A stretch of 64,000 nucleotides of DNA from assembly GCA_934675585.1 (NCBI GenBank), contig CAKUQY010000003.1, positions 33,536 to 97,535 of the forward strand, in the 5' to 3' direction. This document shows positions 43,841 to 51,566 of this stretch, piece by piece (within the stretch, counting starts at the first letter, position 1; the number at the start of each line of letters is the position of its first letter). The position numbers and the translations under genes were made by a program. Source of the stretch: an uncultured Opitutales bacterium (lineage in GTDB: Bacteria > Verrucomicrobiota > Verrucomicrobiia > Opitutales > UBA953). The notes beneath the pieces were generated by a model. That model made no database searches. It saw only the letters and a list, made by a program, of their open reading frames with translations, and was not told the origin of the DNA.

Positions 43841-44665
43841 TTACTCTGAAAAATTTTCAGGTGCGATTAGCATTTCGCGGGAACTCAAATTTGCAGGCGT
43901 TCCAGTTAAAAGCACATTAAAAAATTTAATTAAATATTCATTTTCTTTAACAATATTTTTAGGAATATCGCTATAAGATGCTCTCACAAGCGCATTGCGA
44001 AAATAAAGAGAATGCTCTTCAAACAACTGATTATCAACTTTAAAACCGAGCGTGCGAAGATATTTTATCGCAAAAACTGCCGTTGTGCGCGTATTTCCTT
44101 CTTGAAATGGGTGAATTTGCCAAAGTCCGCGCACAAATTCAGCAAAGTGCTCTATAATTTGTTTTTGCGAAAGATTTTTGTAAGAAAATGCGCGTTCCCG
44201 CGCGAGATCATATTCTACCGTTTGCTCAATTTCTTGAAAATTGACGTAATAAACAGTGTCGCCATTGAGAATCCATTCTTTTTTTGTGATATCAAAACTG
44301 CGTGGCGTTCCCGCAAAATCAAAAACTCCGTCAAAAATATTTTTATGTGTTGCAAGCAAACCTTGGTACGAAAAGTTAAAATTTTTCTCGCCCAATATTT
44401 TTGCAATATTCGCGGCGACACGATCTGCTTGTTCAGTTAGTTTTTCGTTCCCGCGCGCAGATTTTATTTCATAATAATTATTAATGAGTTCCCGCGCTTG
44501 ATCGATAGAAATCCCGCCCTCAATATGTTTTTGCGCCGTTTTTTTCAAATAATTAGATGTTTGAAGTCCGTCAACCGCCTGCAAGCCAATCGCGACTTGC
44601 CATGCATTCGCTTTTTCAACTTGCGTGGGCTCACCTTGTTTTATGTATTTATCAAAATCGCTCAT
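43841..44665 (-). CDS. Fic-domain protein
   Basis: 274 residues. Fic motif HPFQEGNTR (185-193) contains the catalytic His and the anion-binding loop; a flap region with FDFAGTPRSF precedes it. Such enzymes usually transfer AMP to a target Tyr/Thr. The N-terminus holds a helical segment EGGISIDQARELINNYYE (50-66) resembling the VbhA-type antitoxin helix, which would make this a self-inhibited single protein. Its ATG overlaps the lgt stop by four bases, so it is translationally coupled to a housekeeping gene. The gene has the iterated word and so is not a very recent arrival. Confidence 0.88.
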   Translation of the reverse strand: MSDFDKYIKQGEPTQVEKANAWQVAIGLQAVDGLQTSNYLKKTAQKHIEGGISIDQARELINNYYEIKSARGNEKLTEQADRVAANIAKILGEKNFNFSYQGLLATHKNIFDGVFDFAGTPRSFDITKKEWILNGDTVYYVNFQEIEQTVEYDLARERAFSYKNLSQKQIIEHFAEFVRGLWQIHPFQEGNTRTTAVFAIKYLRTLGFKVDNQLFEEHSLYFRNALVRASYSDIPKNIVKENEYLIKFFNVLLTGTPANLSSREMLIAPENFSE

Positions 44666-45537
44666 ACTTGTTGTGTTTTATTTTTCTTGTTGCGGGAACG
44701 CGCGAAAATAACGAGCGCAATACCGACGAGCATTAGCAACAACGAATAAATCGTGCCGCGGGAAAATCCAAAAAACAACGAAACTCCAATGTCGGGCTCG
44801 CGAAAAAATTCATTAAAAACACGAAACGCGCCGTAGATAATTGCCGCCTCACCCGTAAGTTGCCCGCGCGGGAGCGGCTCTTTTTTCCAAAAACGAATTT
44901 GCGTATAAATCAACATCACCAAGCCTTCAAGTGTTGCCGCGTAAAGCTGCGACGGGTGCCGCGGGAGCAAATAACCGACAATCACTTCTTTGCCGTCAAT
45001 AAATTCGCGCCACGGGAACACGACCGCCCACGGCACATTCGTCACTTTGCCCCACAATTCGCCGTTGATAAAATTTGCCAAGCGCCCCAAAAAAATTCCT
45101 AATCCTGCAAGCGAAGTAATACAATCCATCAACCAAAGGAACGATGTTTTGTGATGTCGCGCCGTCCACCAAACCGCCAGCGCCGCACCGATCATTCCGC
45201 CATGACTTGCCATCCCGCCGTTCCAAACTTGAAAAAGCGACAACGGGTTCGCGCACAATTCATCAAATTGATAAAGCAGCATATAACCCAAGCGACCGCC
45301 GCCCAAAACGCCAATCAGCAACGCAATCAAAAAATTTGAACGCCCATTATCATCGAGCGGGGAACGCCCTTTTTTGTAATAAAACGCCAACGCAAAATAG
45401 CCAAACAAAAGTCCAACTAAATACGCCATGCCATACCAACGAATACCGTCGAGCGGCCAGCCGTCGGGAAATTGCACGATGAACGGATCTAAATTATGAA
45501 CCCAATAATTGGGCGTCGGGAACGGAGTAAGATTCAT
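44662..45537 (-). CDS. lgt: Prolipoprotein diacylglyceryl transferase
   Basis: 291 residues with about seven membrane helices. First step in lipoprotein maturation: transfers diacylglycerol from phosphatidylglycerol to the lipobox Cys. Signature GRLANFINGELWGK is present, with IRWYGMAYL at the start, GGRLGYML and HPSQLYAATLEG. Fits the lipobox proteins encoded elsewhere in the window. It ends in TGA overlapped by the fic start. Confidence 0.96.
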   Translation of the reverse strand: MNLTPFPTPNYWVHNLDPFIVQFPDGWPLDGIRWYGMAYLVGLLFGYFALAFYYKKGRSPLDDNGRSNFLIALLIGVLGGGRLGYMLLYQFDELCANPLSLFQVWNGGMASHGGMIGAALAVWWTARHHKTSFLWLMDCITSLAGLGIFLGRLANFINGELWGKVTNVPWAVVFPWREFIDGKEVIVGYLLPRHPSQLYAATLEGLVMLIYTQIRFWKKEPLPRGQLTGEAAIIYGAFRVFNEFFREPDIGVSLFFGFSRGTIYSLLLMLVGIALVIFARSRNKKNKTQQV

Positions 45538-45559
45538 ATTTTAACTAAAAACTGCGAGG

Positions 45560-45622
45560 GAATGCGGGAACGGGAAGAGGATTTTTAACCACAAATTTCA
45601 CGAATGACACGAATATTTTAAA
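45560..45622. repeat. Composite intergenic element
   Basis: gcgggaacgggaaga followed by ggatttttaa, then accacaaatttcacgaatga and cacgaatattt. Best-preserved copy of the composite pattern also seen at 12,138, 14,191 and 21,530. Further along the same gap (45,703-45,725) lies ccatctcgcttcgctcgg, related to sequence at 62 and 54,192. Confidence 0.65.
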
Positions 45623-45725
45623 AATAAAAACTTAAAGACGTTAAGAAAAATTTAAATTTCATTGCACGATTTTTTTTATATTTCACAAAACGATTTTAAT
45701 GGTTCCATCTCGCTTCGCTCGGTAT

Positions 45726-46583
45726 TTAACTTTTAAAATTCTCACCATAGCCGATGATGGTGATGCCAAGGCGCGCGGCTTCGGCGAGCACTTTTTCTTT
45801 TTCGAGCATTACCGCGTTATCGACTTGCAAAGCAACTTTTTTAATGCCGCCGATTTGCAATGATTCAAGCGTGCGCATCCCAAAACACGGCACATCAAAA
45901 CGATAATCGTGATTGGGCTTGACTGTTTTTACGAAAAGCGAATTTTTCTTGGGAATATCGGCGCAGCGACGCAACATTTTGTCGGTGCCCTCGTAAGCTT
46001 CAACTGCGGTAACCGTTCCGCCCGAAACTACGACACCCTGACCGATATCGAGCCGCGCACATTCTTTGGCAATGCGAATTCCAAATGCCAATTCATCTTC
46101 GCTAATTTCTTTTGCTTTGCCGACCATACAACCAAGCGTCGGCATTTCCGCGTCCATAAACGCTCGCGCGTCGAGTTGTTGCACGCCAATTTTTGCCGCT
46201 TCGTCGGAAACTGCTCCGAAAATCGTATGCGCATTGCGTTCTTTAAGTTTTGCCAAAATAATCGCCGCTTTCAAATCGAGCCCCAAGCCGCCAAACAAGC
46301 GCTTGGGTGCGACTTGCCCGCACATCACAAAATAGCGGGAACGCAATTTTTCGAGCCCTTTCAAAAAATGTCCTAATTGTCCCAATTTTACGGTAATGAC
46401 GCGTTCCCGCGGGAACGTCGCGACAAATTCGGGATCGATTTCGCCTTCGATTGCAATGAGTGAAACGGGAACGCCTGCCGCACGGGCGCGCTCTGCTAAA
46501 ATACGCGGATACGCGCCACGACCCGAGAGCAACGTGAGCGTTCCCGCAGGGTCAAAATCAGAAGGTAAAAAGCGCGAAATCAT
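45726..46583 (-). CDS. lpxI: UDP-2,3-diacylglucosamine pyrophosphatase LpxI
   Basis: 285 residues of the DUF1009/LpxI family, which cleaves UDP-2,3-diacylglucosamine in lipid A synthesis where LpxH is absent. Seen: LLSGRGAYPRILAERARAAG at the start, KLGQLGHFLKGL, and the C-terminal CFGMRTLESLQIGGIKKVALQVDNAVML, which fits the conserved VGxxTIENL and AG/N-region. It indicates that the organism makes lipid A. It lies 3 bases downstream of the holin-family gene. Confidence 0.93.
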   Translation of the reverse strand: MISRFLPSDFDPAGTLTLLSGRGAYPRILAERARAAGVPVSLIAIEGEIDPEFVATFPRERVITVKLGQLGHFLKGLEKLRSRYFVMCGQVAPKRLFGGLGLDLKAAIILAKLKERNAHTIFGAVSDEAAKIGVQQLDARAFMDAEMPTLGCMVGKAKEISEDELAFGIRIAKECARLDIGQGVVVSGGTVTAVEAYEGTDKMLRRCADIPKKNSLFVKTVKPNHDYRFDVPCFGMRTLESLQIGGIKKVALQVDNAVMLEKEKVLAEAARLGITIIGYGENFKS

Positions 46584-46586
46584 AAA

Positions 46587-47135
46587 TTAAATATCGATGA
46601 CATCGTCGTCTTTGGCGCGCGATTTTTTCGTTCCCGCAGACTTGGGTTCATTGGGTACTTGCTCTGACGTTCCCGCCATTTGTTGAAAAATCATATTTGT
46701 CAAATTTTGACGTTTGATGCCAAAAAATGCACAAATAAACAGCGTCGCCAAACTTGTCCAAACCGAACCCCAAAGCGCGGCGCCAAACGCAATTTTTGCG
46801 CCAATTACAAAAAACGCGATCCAAAAAATGAATCCGTTAATCAACCAAAGTGCCAAGAGCGCAATAATGATCAGCCAAAAAATTTTTCCCGCCAACGCGC
46901 GCATATTAAAAACGCCACCGCCAAGCGCCAAACTAATCACAAACGGCAAAACTTTGGCAATCATCAACGGTCGCACAAACGCGTTCAAAAAACTGATCAC
47001 GCACGCAGCAAAAAAAATCGCCAACAGATTCTGCGGAATTCCATTCACAACAATCGCCGCAATAAAAACGCCCGCCGCAATAATTAACGCATCGCGCAAA
47101 AACGCTCCAAGCGAACTAAAATTTGTTTTTTCCAT
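46587..47135 (-). CDS. Phage-holin-family (4 TM) membrane protein
   Basis: 182 residues with about four hydrophobic segments (e.g. ALIIAAGVFIAAIVVNGI, IFFAACVISFLNAFVRPLM, KIFWLIIIALLALWLINGF) and a polar C-terminal tail rich in charged residues. The FLNAFVRPL segment and helix pattern match the phage_holin_4_2 (YvlD-like) family, widely found as ordinary chromosomal genes of unknown function. No phage genes accompany it, so the holin name should not be read as evidence of a prophage. Confidence 0.78.
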   Translation of the reverse strand: MEKTNFSSLGAFLRDALIIAAGVFIAAIVVNGIPQNLLAIFFAACVISFLNAFVRPLMIAKVLPFVISLALGGGVFNMRALAGKIFWLIIIALLALWLINGFIFWIAFFVIGAKIAFGAALWGSVWTSLATLFICAFFGIKRQNLTNMIFQQMAGTSEQVPNEPKSAGTKKSRAKDDDVIDI

Positions 47136-47185
47136 AGCTCTATTCTAATCCAAAAATCACGTTCCCGCGAGTTAGTTTTACCAAT

Positions 47186-47231
47186 ATGAAAAAATAAAAA
47201 CTCCGCGAGAAATGCGTTCCTGCGGAATTTT
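47186..47231 (-). terminator. Terminator after the small membrane protein gene
   Basis: Stem aaactccgc (47198-47206) with gcggaattt (47222-47230), one G-U pair, followed on the minus strand by a T-rich run (47186-47200). It would end the clpP-clpX-pgsA-side transcripts. Confidence 0.7.
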
Positions 47232-47247
47232 GTTCAAATGGTTGTGC

Positions 47248-47553
47248 TTAATTTTTAGCGCAAAATTGTTTGAAAAAATTGCAAACAAAACTTGCGAACA
47301 TCAAAATGCCTACGCCGCAAAAAATCCAAAGCACAATTTGCGGGAGCGACACATTGACGCTCAACGATGAAAAAACAAACGCAAAACCCGACACCGCGAC
47401 AAACAAGCAAAACACGATAAACACATAAGCCAATTTTGGCGTGCGTTGTAAATTCTTTTCGAGCTCACATTCTCCCAAAAGCACCTCTGTTCCCGCGGCA
47501 TTTTCTACCACTGTTTCAACTGATTTTTTATTTTGACCAACCGAACAATACAT
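47248..47553 (-). CDS. Small two-helix membrane protein of unknown function
   Basis: 101 residues from ATG 47553 (MYCSVGQNKKSVETVV). The first 40 residues are polar, followed by two hydrophobic helices (LAYVFIVFCLFVAVSGFAFVF and LPQIVLWIFCGVGILMFASFV) and a Cys-containing tail. No family recognised. It starts 5 bases after pgsA stop and is probably the last gene of that operon. The longer open frame (to 47730) overlaps pgsA and is not used. Confidence 0.7.
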   Translation of the reverse strand: MYCSVGQNKKSVETVVENAAGTEVLLGECELEKNLQRTPKLAYVFIVFCLFVAVSGFAFVFSSLSVNVSLPQIVLWIFCGVGILMFASFVCNFFKQFCAKN

Positions 47554-47558
47554 AATAT

Positions 47559-48191
47559 TTACACTGTAAAAATAGCCCAATTGCGTTTTAAATAGCCCGT
47601 TCCCGAATAAATCGTCAAGGCGACCGCCGCCACAAAAGTCCACAATCCCAAATCGCGCAACCACTGCGCCGCGGATTCGATATAAAACACATCGACATTC
47701 GGCAGAAAATTCTCCCAAAGCAAAGTCCAATCACTTGCGCAAGCGCGCGCGCCGAGCAGCAAAAATACTGAAACCATCTGCAAAACGGTTTTGATTTTTC
47801 CGGCGCGTTCTGCCGCGAGCACCTGCCCGTTCGCCGCCGCGACCAAACGCATTCCCGTAATCAAAAATTCACGGCAAATAATCACCATCACAAGCAAAAC
47901 GCACCAGCGCGGCAAAATCGTATCGTTATCTTGCCACGGTTGCGTCAAAAGCGTCACGAACAAACCGACCATAATAATCTTGTCCGTCAACGCATCCATC
48001 AATTTTCCAAAATTAGAAATCACCGCATATTTGCGCGCCAAATAACCGTCGAGCCAGTCCGACAGCGCCGCCACGCCAAACAGCAACAACGCGAACGTGT
48101 CGCCCGAAGGAACGTTGAGGCACAACAGCGCCACAATGACGAACATCAGCGGAATGCGCGAAAGTGTGAGAATGTTAGGCAAGTGTTTCAT
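47559..48191 (-). CDS. pgsA: CDP-diacylglycerol-glycerol-3-phosphate phosphatidyltransferase
   Basis: 210 residues, integral membrane enzyme making phosphatidylglycerol phosphate. The CDP-alcohol transferase motif is complete: DWLDGYLARKYAVISNFG then KLMDALTDK (Asp-x2-Asp-Gly-x2-Ala-Arg-x8-Gly-x3-Asp-x3-Asp). Opening LPNILTLSRIPL is typical. ATG 48191 is the family start; the frame runs further to 48263 into clpX. Product phosphatidylglycerol is the donor for Lgt. Confidence 0.95.
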   Translation of the reverse strand: MKHLPNILTLSRIPLMFVIVALLCLNVPSGDTFALLLFGVAALSDWLDGYLARKYAVISNFGKLMDALTDKIIMVGLFVTLLTQPWQDNDTILPRWCVLLVMVIICREFLITGMRLVAAANGQVLAAERAGKIKTVLQMVSVFLLLGARACASDWTLLWENFLPNVDVFYIESAAQWLRDLGLWTFVAAVALTIYSGTGYLKRNWAIFTV

Positions 48192-48210
48192 TTTTTGATT
48201 CGTTAAAAGT

Positions 48211-49545
48211 TTACGCGTTCCCGCCGTTTTGCGTTCCCGCGACAATCGCTTCGTCGATAACAACCTTTTTCGGCTTCAATTTTTCGTTGGGCAGATTGTA
48301 CATAATATCGAGCATAAATTTTTCAACGATTGATCTCAAACCGCGCGCTCCCGTGTTCAACGCGATTGCTTTTTGCGCAATGGCTTTGAGCGCTCCCGCG
48401 GTAAATTCGAGTTCGACATTTTCCATCGCGAAAAGTTTACGATATTGTTTAACGAGCGCGTTTTTGGGTTGCGTCAAAATGTGAATCAAATCTTCTTCGC
48501 CCAATTGCGACAAAACAGAATTAACTGGCAAGCGACCAATAAATTCGGGAATCATGCCAAATTCGAACAAATCTTCAGGTTGCAATTCTTGCATAATTTG
48601 CTCGGCGCTCAACGCTTGATTATCTTTGCTCGTCGCGCCAAAGCCCATAAATTTGTTCCCGAGACGCGAGCCGACAATTTTGTCGAGTCCCACGAACGCG
48701 CCGCCGCAAATAAACAAAATGTTTGACGTGTCAATTTGCACATAACTCGCTTCGGGATGTTTGCGCCCGCCGTTGGGCGGAATGTTCGCAACCGTGCCTT
48801 CGATGATTTTAAGCAGTGCCTGCTGCACGCCCTCGCCCGAAACGTCGCGCGTAATCGACGCAGAATCGCCCTTGCGACCGATTTTGTCGATTTCGTCAAT
48901 GTAAATAATTCCCGTTTCCGCGCGCTTAACATCGCCTTTGGCATTTTGATAAAGTCGCACCAAAATATTTTCGACATCGTCGCCAACGTAGCCCGCTTGC
49001 GTCAGCGTTGTCGCGTCGGCAATCGCGAACGGCACATCCAAAACCCGCGCCAGCGTTTTCGCCAAAAGCGTTTTGCCGCTTCCCGTTGGGCCGATCAACA
49101 GAATGTTGCTTTTTTCAACTTCGACATCGTCCAAATCACTCGCCGTTCCCGCGGGAACGCCATTTTCTTTGCGAATCTTATCATTCAAACGTTTGTAGTG
49201 ATTGTAAACCGCGACCGAAAGCACTTTCTTCGCCATTTCTTGCCCCACGACGTAATCGTTCAAAACCTGACAAATTTCTTCAGGCTTGCGCAACGCAATC
49301 TCTTGCAACGCAGGCGCTTCCGGTTTTTTTTCAACCGTTAATTCGGACTTTAATTTTTGTGTTTCGTCGGCGGACAATGGCGCGGCATCGGGATTTTTTT
49401 TCAAGCGACCGCCATTGCACAAATCAACGCAAAGTTTAGCACAATCTTCGCAAATATTATGTCCGTTCGGTCCCGTAATCAACGCGCCAACGTCCATTTG
49501 CGAACGACCGCAAAATGAGCAATGTGGAATTTGTGAATTTGCCAT
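48211..49545 (-). CDS. clpX: ClpX, ATPase/unfoldase of the ClpXP protease
   Basis: 444 residues. N-terminal zinc finger (Cys9, Cys12, Cys32, Cys35), Walker A GPTGSGKT, pore loop GYVGDD, Walker [12 protein letters not shown], sensor motifs, and the IGF-type loop position for ClpP docking reads VGL/IVGSRL nearby. It unfolds ssrA-tagged proteins (smpB is in this window). It is downstream of clpP on the same strand (66 bases), the usual order. Confidence 0.97.
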   Translation of the reverse strand: MANSQIPHCSFCGRSQMDVGALITGPNGHNICEDCAKLCVDLCNGGRLKKNPDAAPLSADETQKLKSELTVEKKPEAPALQEIALRKPEEICQVLNDYVVGQEMAKKVLSVAVYNHYKRLNDKIRKENGVPAGTASDLDDVEVEKSNILLIGPTGSGKTLLAKTLARVLDVPFAIADATTLTQAGYVGDDVENILVRLYQNAKGDVKRAETGIIYIDEIDKIGRKGDSASITRDVSGEGVQQALLKIIEGTVANIPPNGGRKHPEASYVQIDTSNILFICGGAFVGLDKIVGSRLGNKFMGFGATSKDNQALSAEQIMQELQPEDLFEFGMIPEFIGRLPVNSVLSQLGEEDLIHILTQPKNALVKQYRKLFAMENVELEFTAGALKAIAQKAIALNTGARGLRSIVEKFMLDIMYNLPNEKLKPKKVVIDEAIVAGTQNGGNA

Positions 49546-49611
49546 TTTTTATTTTTCTATTTTCAAAAAATCAAGGCGTTCCCGTAGTTTTTTCGTTCCC
49601 GCCAATGATTG

Positions 49612-50193
49612 TTATTTTTCGATCACGTTATCGACGATGCCGTAAGCTTTTGCGTCGTGTGCCGACATAAAATAATCGCGTCCCGAATCTTTTTCAATTT
49701 GCGCGATTGATTGTCCTGTGTGTTTTGCGAGCACTTCGTTGAGTGTTGAACGCCAACGCAAAATTTCTTTCGCGGCAATCGAAATATCCGATGCTTGACC
49801 GCCCGCACCACCGCTTGGTTGATGAATCATCACCGAAGAATGCGGCAACATATTGCGCTTGCCTTTCGTTCCTCCCGCGAGCAAAACTGCCGCCATACTC
49901 GCTGCCTGCCCCACGCAATAAGTCGTTACATCGCAAGACAAAAATTGCATCGTGTCATAAATCGCCATGCCCGCCGTTACCGAGCCGCCTGGGCAATTGA
50001 TGTAAAGATAAATGTCCTTTTTAGGATCTTCCATTTGCAAATAAAGCATTTGCGCGATGACCGCGTTCGCCACTTCATCGTAAATCGGCGTTCCCAAAAA
50101 AATAATGCGGTCTTTCAAAAGACGGCTATAAACATCCCACGAACGTTCCCCGCGGGCATCTCTTTCAACAACATTTGGAATAATGTAACTCAT
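49612..50193 (-). CDS. clpP: ClpP protease subunit
   Basis: 193 residues. Serine protease with catalytic Ser99 (GQAASMAAV), His124 (MIHQPSGG) and Asp173 (KDSGRDYFM). Heptamer handle region intact. Forms the barrel with ClpX. A TATAAT lies 12 bases upstream of the ATG on the minus strand. No Shine-Dalgarno is visible. Confidence 0.97.
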   Translation of the reverse strand: MSYIIPNVVERDARGERSWDVYSRLLKDRIIFLGTPIYDEVANAVIAQMLYLQMEDPKKDIYLYINCPGGSVTAGMAIYDTMQFLSCDVTTYCVGQAASMAAVLLAGGTKGKRNMLPHSSVMIHQPSGGAGGQASDISIAAKEILRWRSTLNEVLAKHTGQSIAQIEKDSGRDYFMSAHDAKAYGIVDNVIEK

Positions 50194-50272
50194 AATAATT
50201 TTAATTATACGATTTTAGCATAAACGCGTTCCCGCCGCAATTTTCAGTTCCCGCAAAAACGCGTTCCCGCAA

Positions 50273-51562
50273 CTAATAAAGCCAATATTTTTTAGTGCGC
50301 GCTTGAAAATCAGCGGCTTGTTTTGCCCAGCGTTCGAGATAAGCGTTAATATTGACGCGGGAACCATTTTTTGCCAAATCGTTAAAAAGCGCCTCGCTCC
50401 CGACGTGTTTAATCCACAATTCGCGCTGACCTTTTGTCGCTGCCGCAAACGGATTTTTCTCGTTCCACTCACAAGATTTACGCATCAAATGAAAACTCAA
50501 ATCACAAATGGAAAATTTTTCCCAATTTGAAATTGCCAAAAACGCGCCTTCTTTGTCGTTAATTGTCATTGGCGACGCCGCCAACCCGCGAATAAAAAAC
50601 GAATTAACGAGCACTGACATTTCTTTGGCTTTTTTTTGCGGGAACGTCAAAAAACGAAATGGCGATGCGATTTTTCCGTTCGCGTTTTTTCCCGTGTGAC
50701 CAAAGCCGCCAAGTTGCGTTCCCAAGCCCGTCATTGCGTAGCCCTCGCAAGCTTCAACCGAATTGATATACGGCGAAGTTGGCATCCATTTTAAACCCGT
50801 TTGGCGCCAACGCATCGAACGATTCCAGCCGCGCATTTTCACAACATCCACTTTCCAAGCGCGCTTTTTTGCCGTTTCTGAAAGTGTAAACCAGCCCTCG
50901 CCGAGCGCGGCTTTGGCGAGCTCGCCAATCGTCAGCCCATGCACATACGGCGTTGGGTAAAGTCCAACATAACTTTGCCATTTTTGATCGAGCCCAGGAC
51001 CACCCACTTTTAGCCCGCCAAGCGGATTAGGACGATCGAGAATTGTTACGCCGACATTTGCTTCAAGACAGGCCTCAATCACATAACGCATACACGAAAT
51101 AAACGTGTAGCTCCGCGAGCCAATATCTTGCAAATCGATCACCATGCGGTCGAGACCGCGCAACATTTCGGGCGTCGGTTTTCGCGTCGCGCCATAAAGT
51201 GAAAAAACGGGCAAACGCGTTTTGGGGTCGATGTGATTTTGCACAATTTTTTCGGCGGGAACGTCGCCATAAATGCCGTGTTCGGGACCGAATAATTTTA
51301 CCAATTTTACGCCCGCGCGCCGTCCACGCGTATGCAAAATTTTAATTGTGCTTTCGCCACGATGATTCACGCCTGCGGGATTTGTCAAAAGCCCCACACG
51401 CAACCCTTTCAAACGCTTAAAATTTTCAGCTTCGAGTTGGTCGATTCCTAAACGCACTGCAATTGGTGGATAATTTTTAGTTTTTTCAGCTGCCCACAAA
51501 GGCGTTCCCGCAAACAGCGCCAACGAAAAAATTCCAATTACAATAAATTTTAAACGTGTCAT
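50273..51562 (-). CDS. Exported DUF1343 protein, NamZ-like exo-N-acetylmuramidase
   Basis: 429 residues with signal peptide MTRLKFIVIGIFSLALF then AGTPLWAAE. The DUF1343 family includes Bacillus NamZ (GH171), which removes terminal MurNAc from peptidoglycan fragments. Family blocks: RVGLLTNPAGVN, KLFGPEHGIYG, FSLYGATRKPTPEML, DLQDIGSRSYTFI with acidic residues, DRPNPLGG and VHGLTIGELAK. It likely works in cell-wall recycling in the periplasm. ATG 51562 starts the signal peptide and lies 4 bases past the polA stop. Confidence 0.88.
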   Translation of the reverse strand: MTRLKFIVIGIFSLALFAGTPLWAAEKTKNYPPIAVRLGIDQLEAENFKRLKGLRVGLLTNPAGVNHRGESTIKILHTRGRRAGVKLVKLFGPEHGIYGDVPAEKIVQNHIDPKTRLPVFSLYGATRKPTPEMLRGLDRMVIDLQDIGSRSYTFISCMRYVIEACLEANVGVTILDRPNPLGGLKVGGPGLDQKWQSYVGLYPTPYVHGLTIGELAKAALGEGWFTLSETAKKRAWKVDVVKMRGWNRSMRWRQTGLKWMPTSPYINSVEACEGYAMTGLGTQLGGFGHTGKNANGKIASPFRFLTFPQKKAKEMSVLVNSFFIRGLAASPMTINDKEGAFLAISNWEKFSICDLSFHLMRKSCEWNEKNPFAAATKGQRELWIKHVGSEALFNDLAKNGSRVNINAYLERWAKQAADFQARTKKYWLY

Positions 51563-51566
51563 GATT

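Noticed and set aside
46587..47135. Prophage remnant suggested by a holin-family protein
   Set aside because: The family is common on chromosomes, and the neighbours (lpxI, pgsA, clpX) are housekeeping genes; no phage structural or integrase genes are present.
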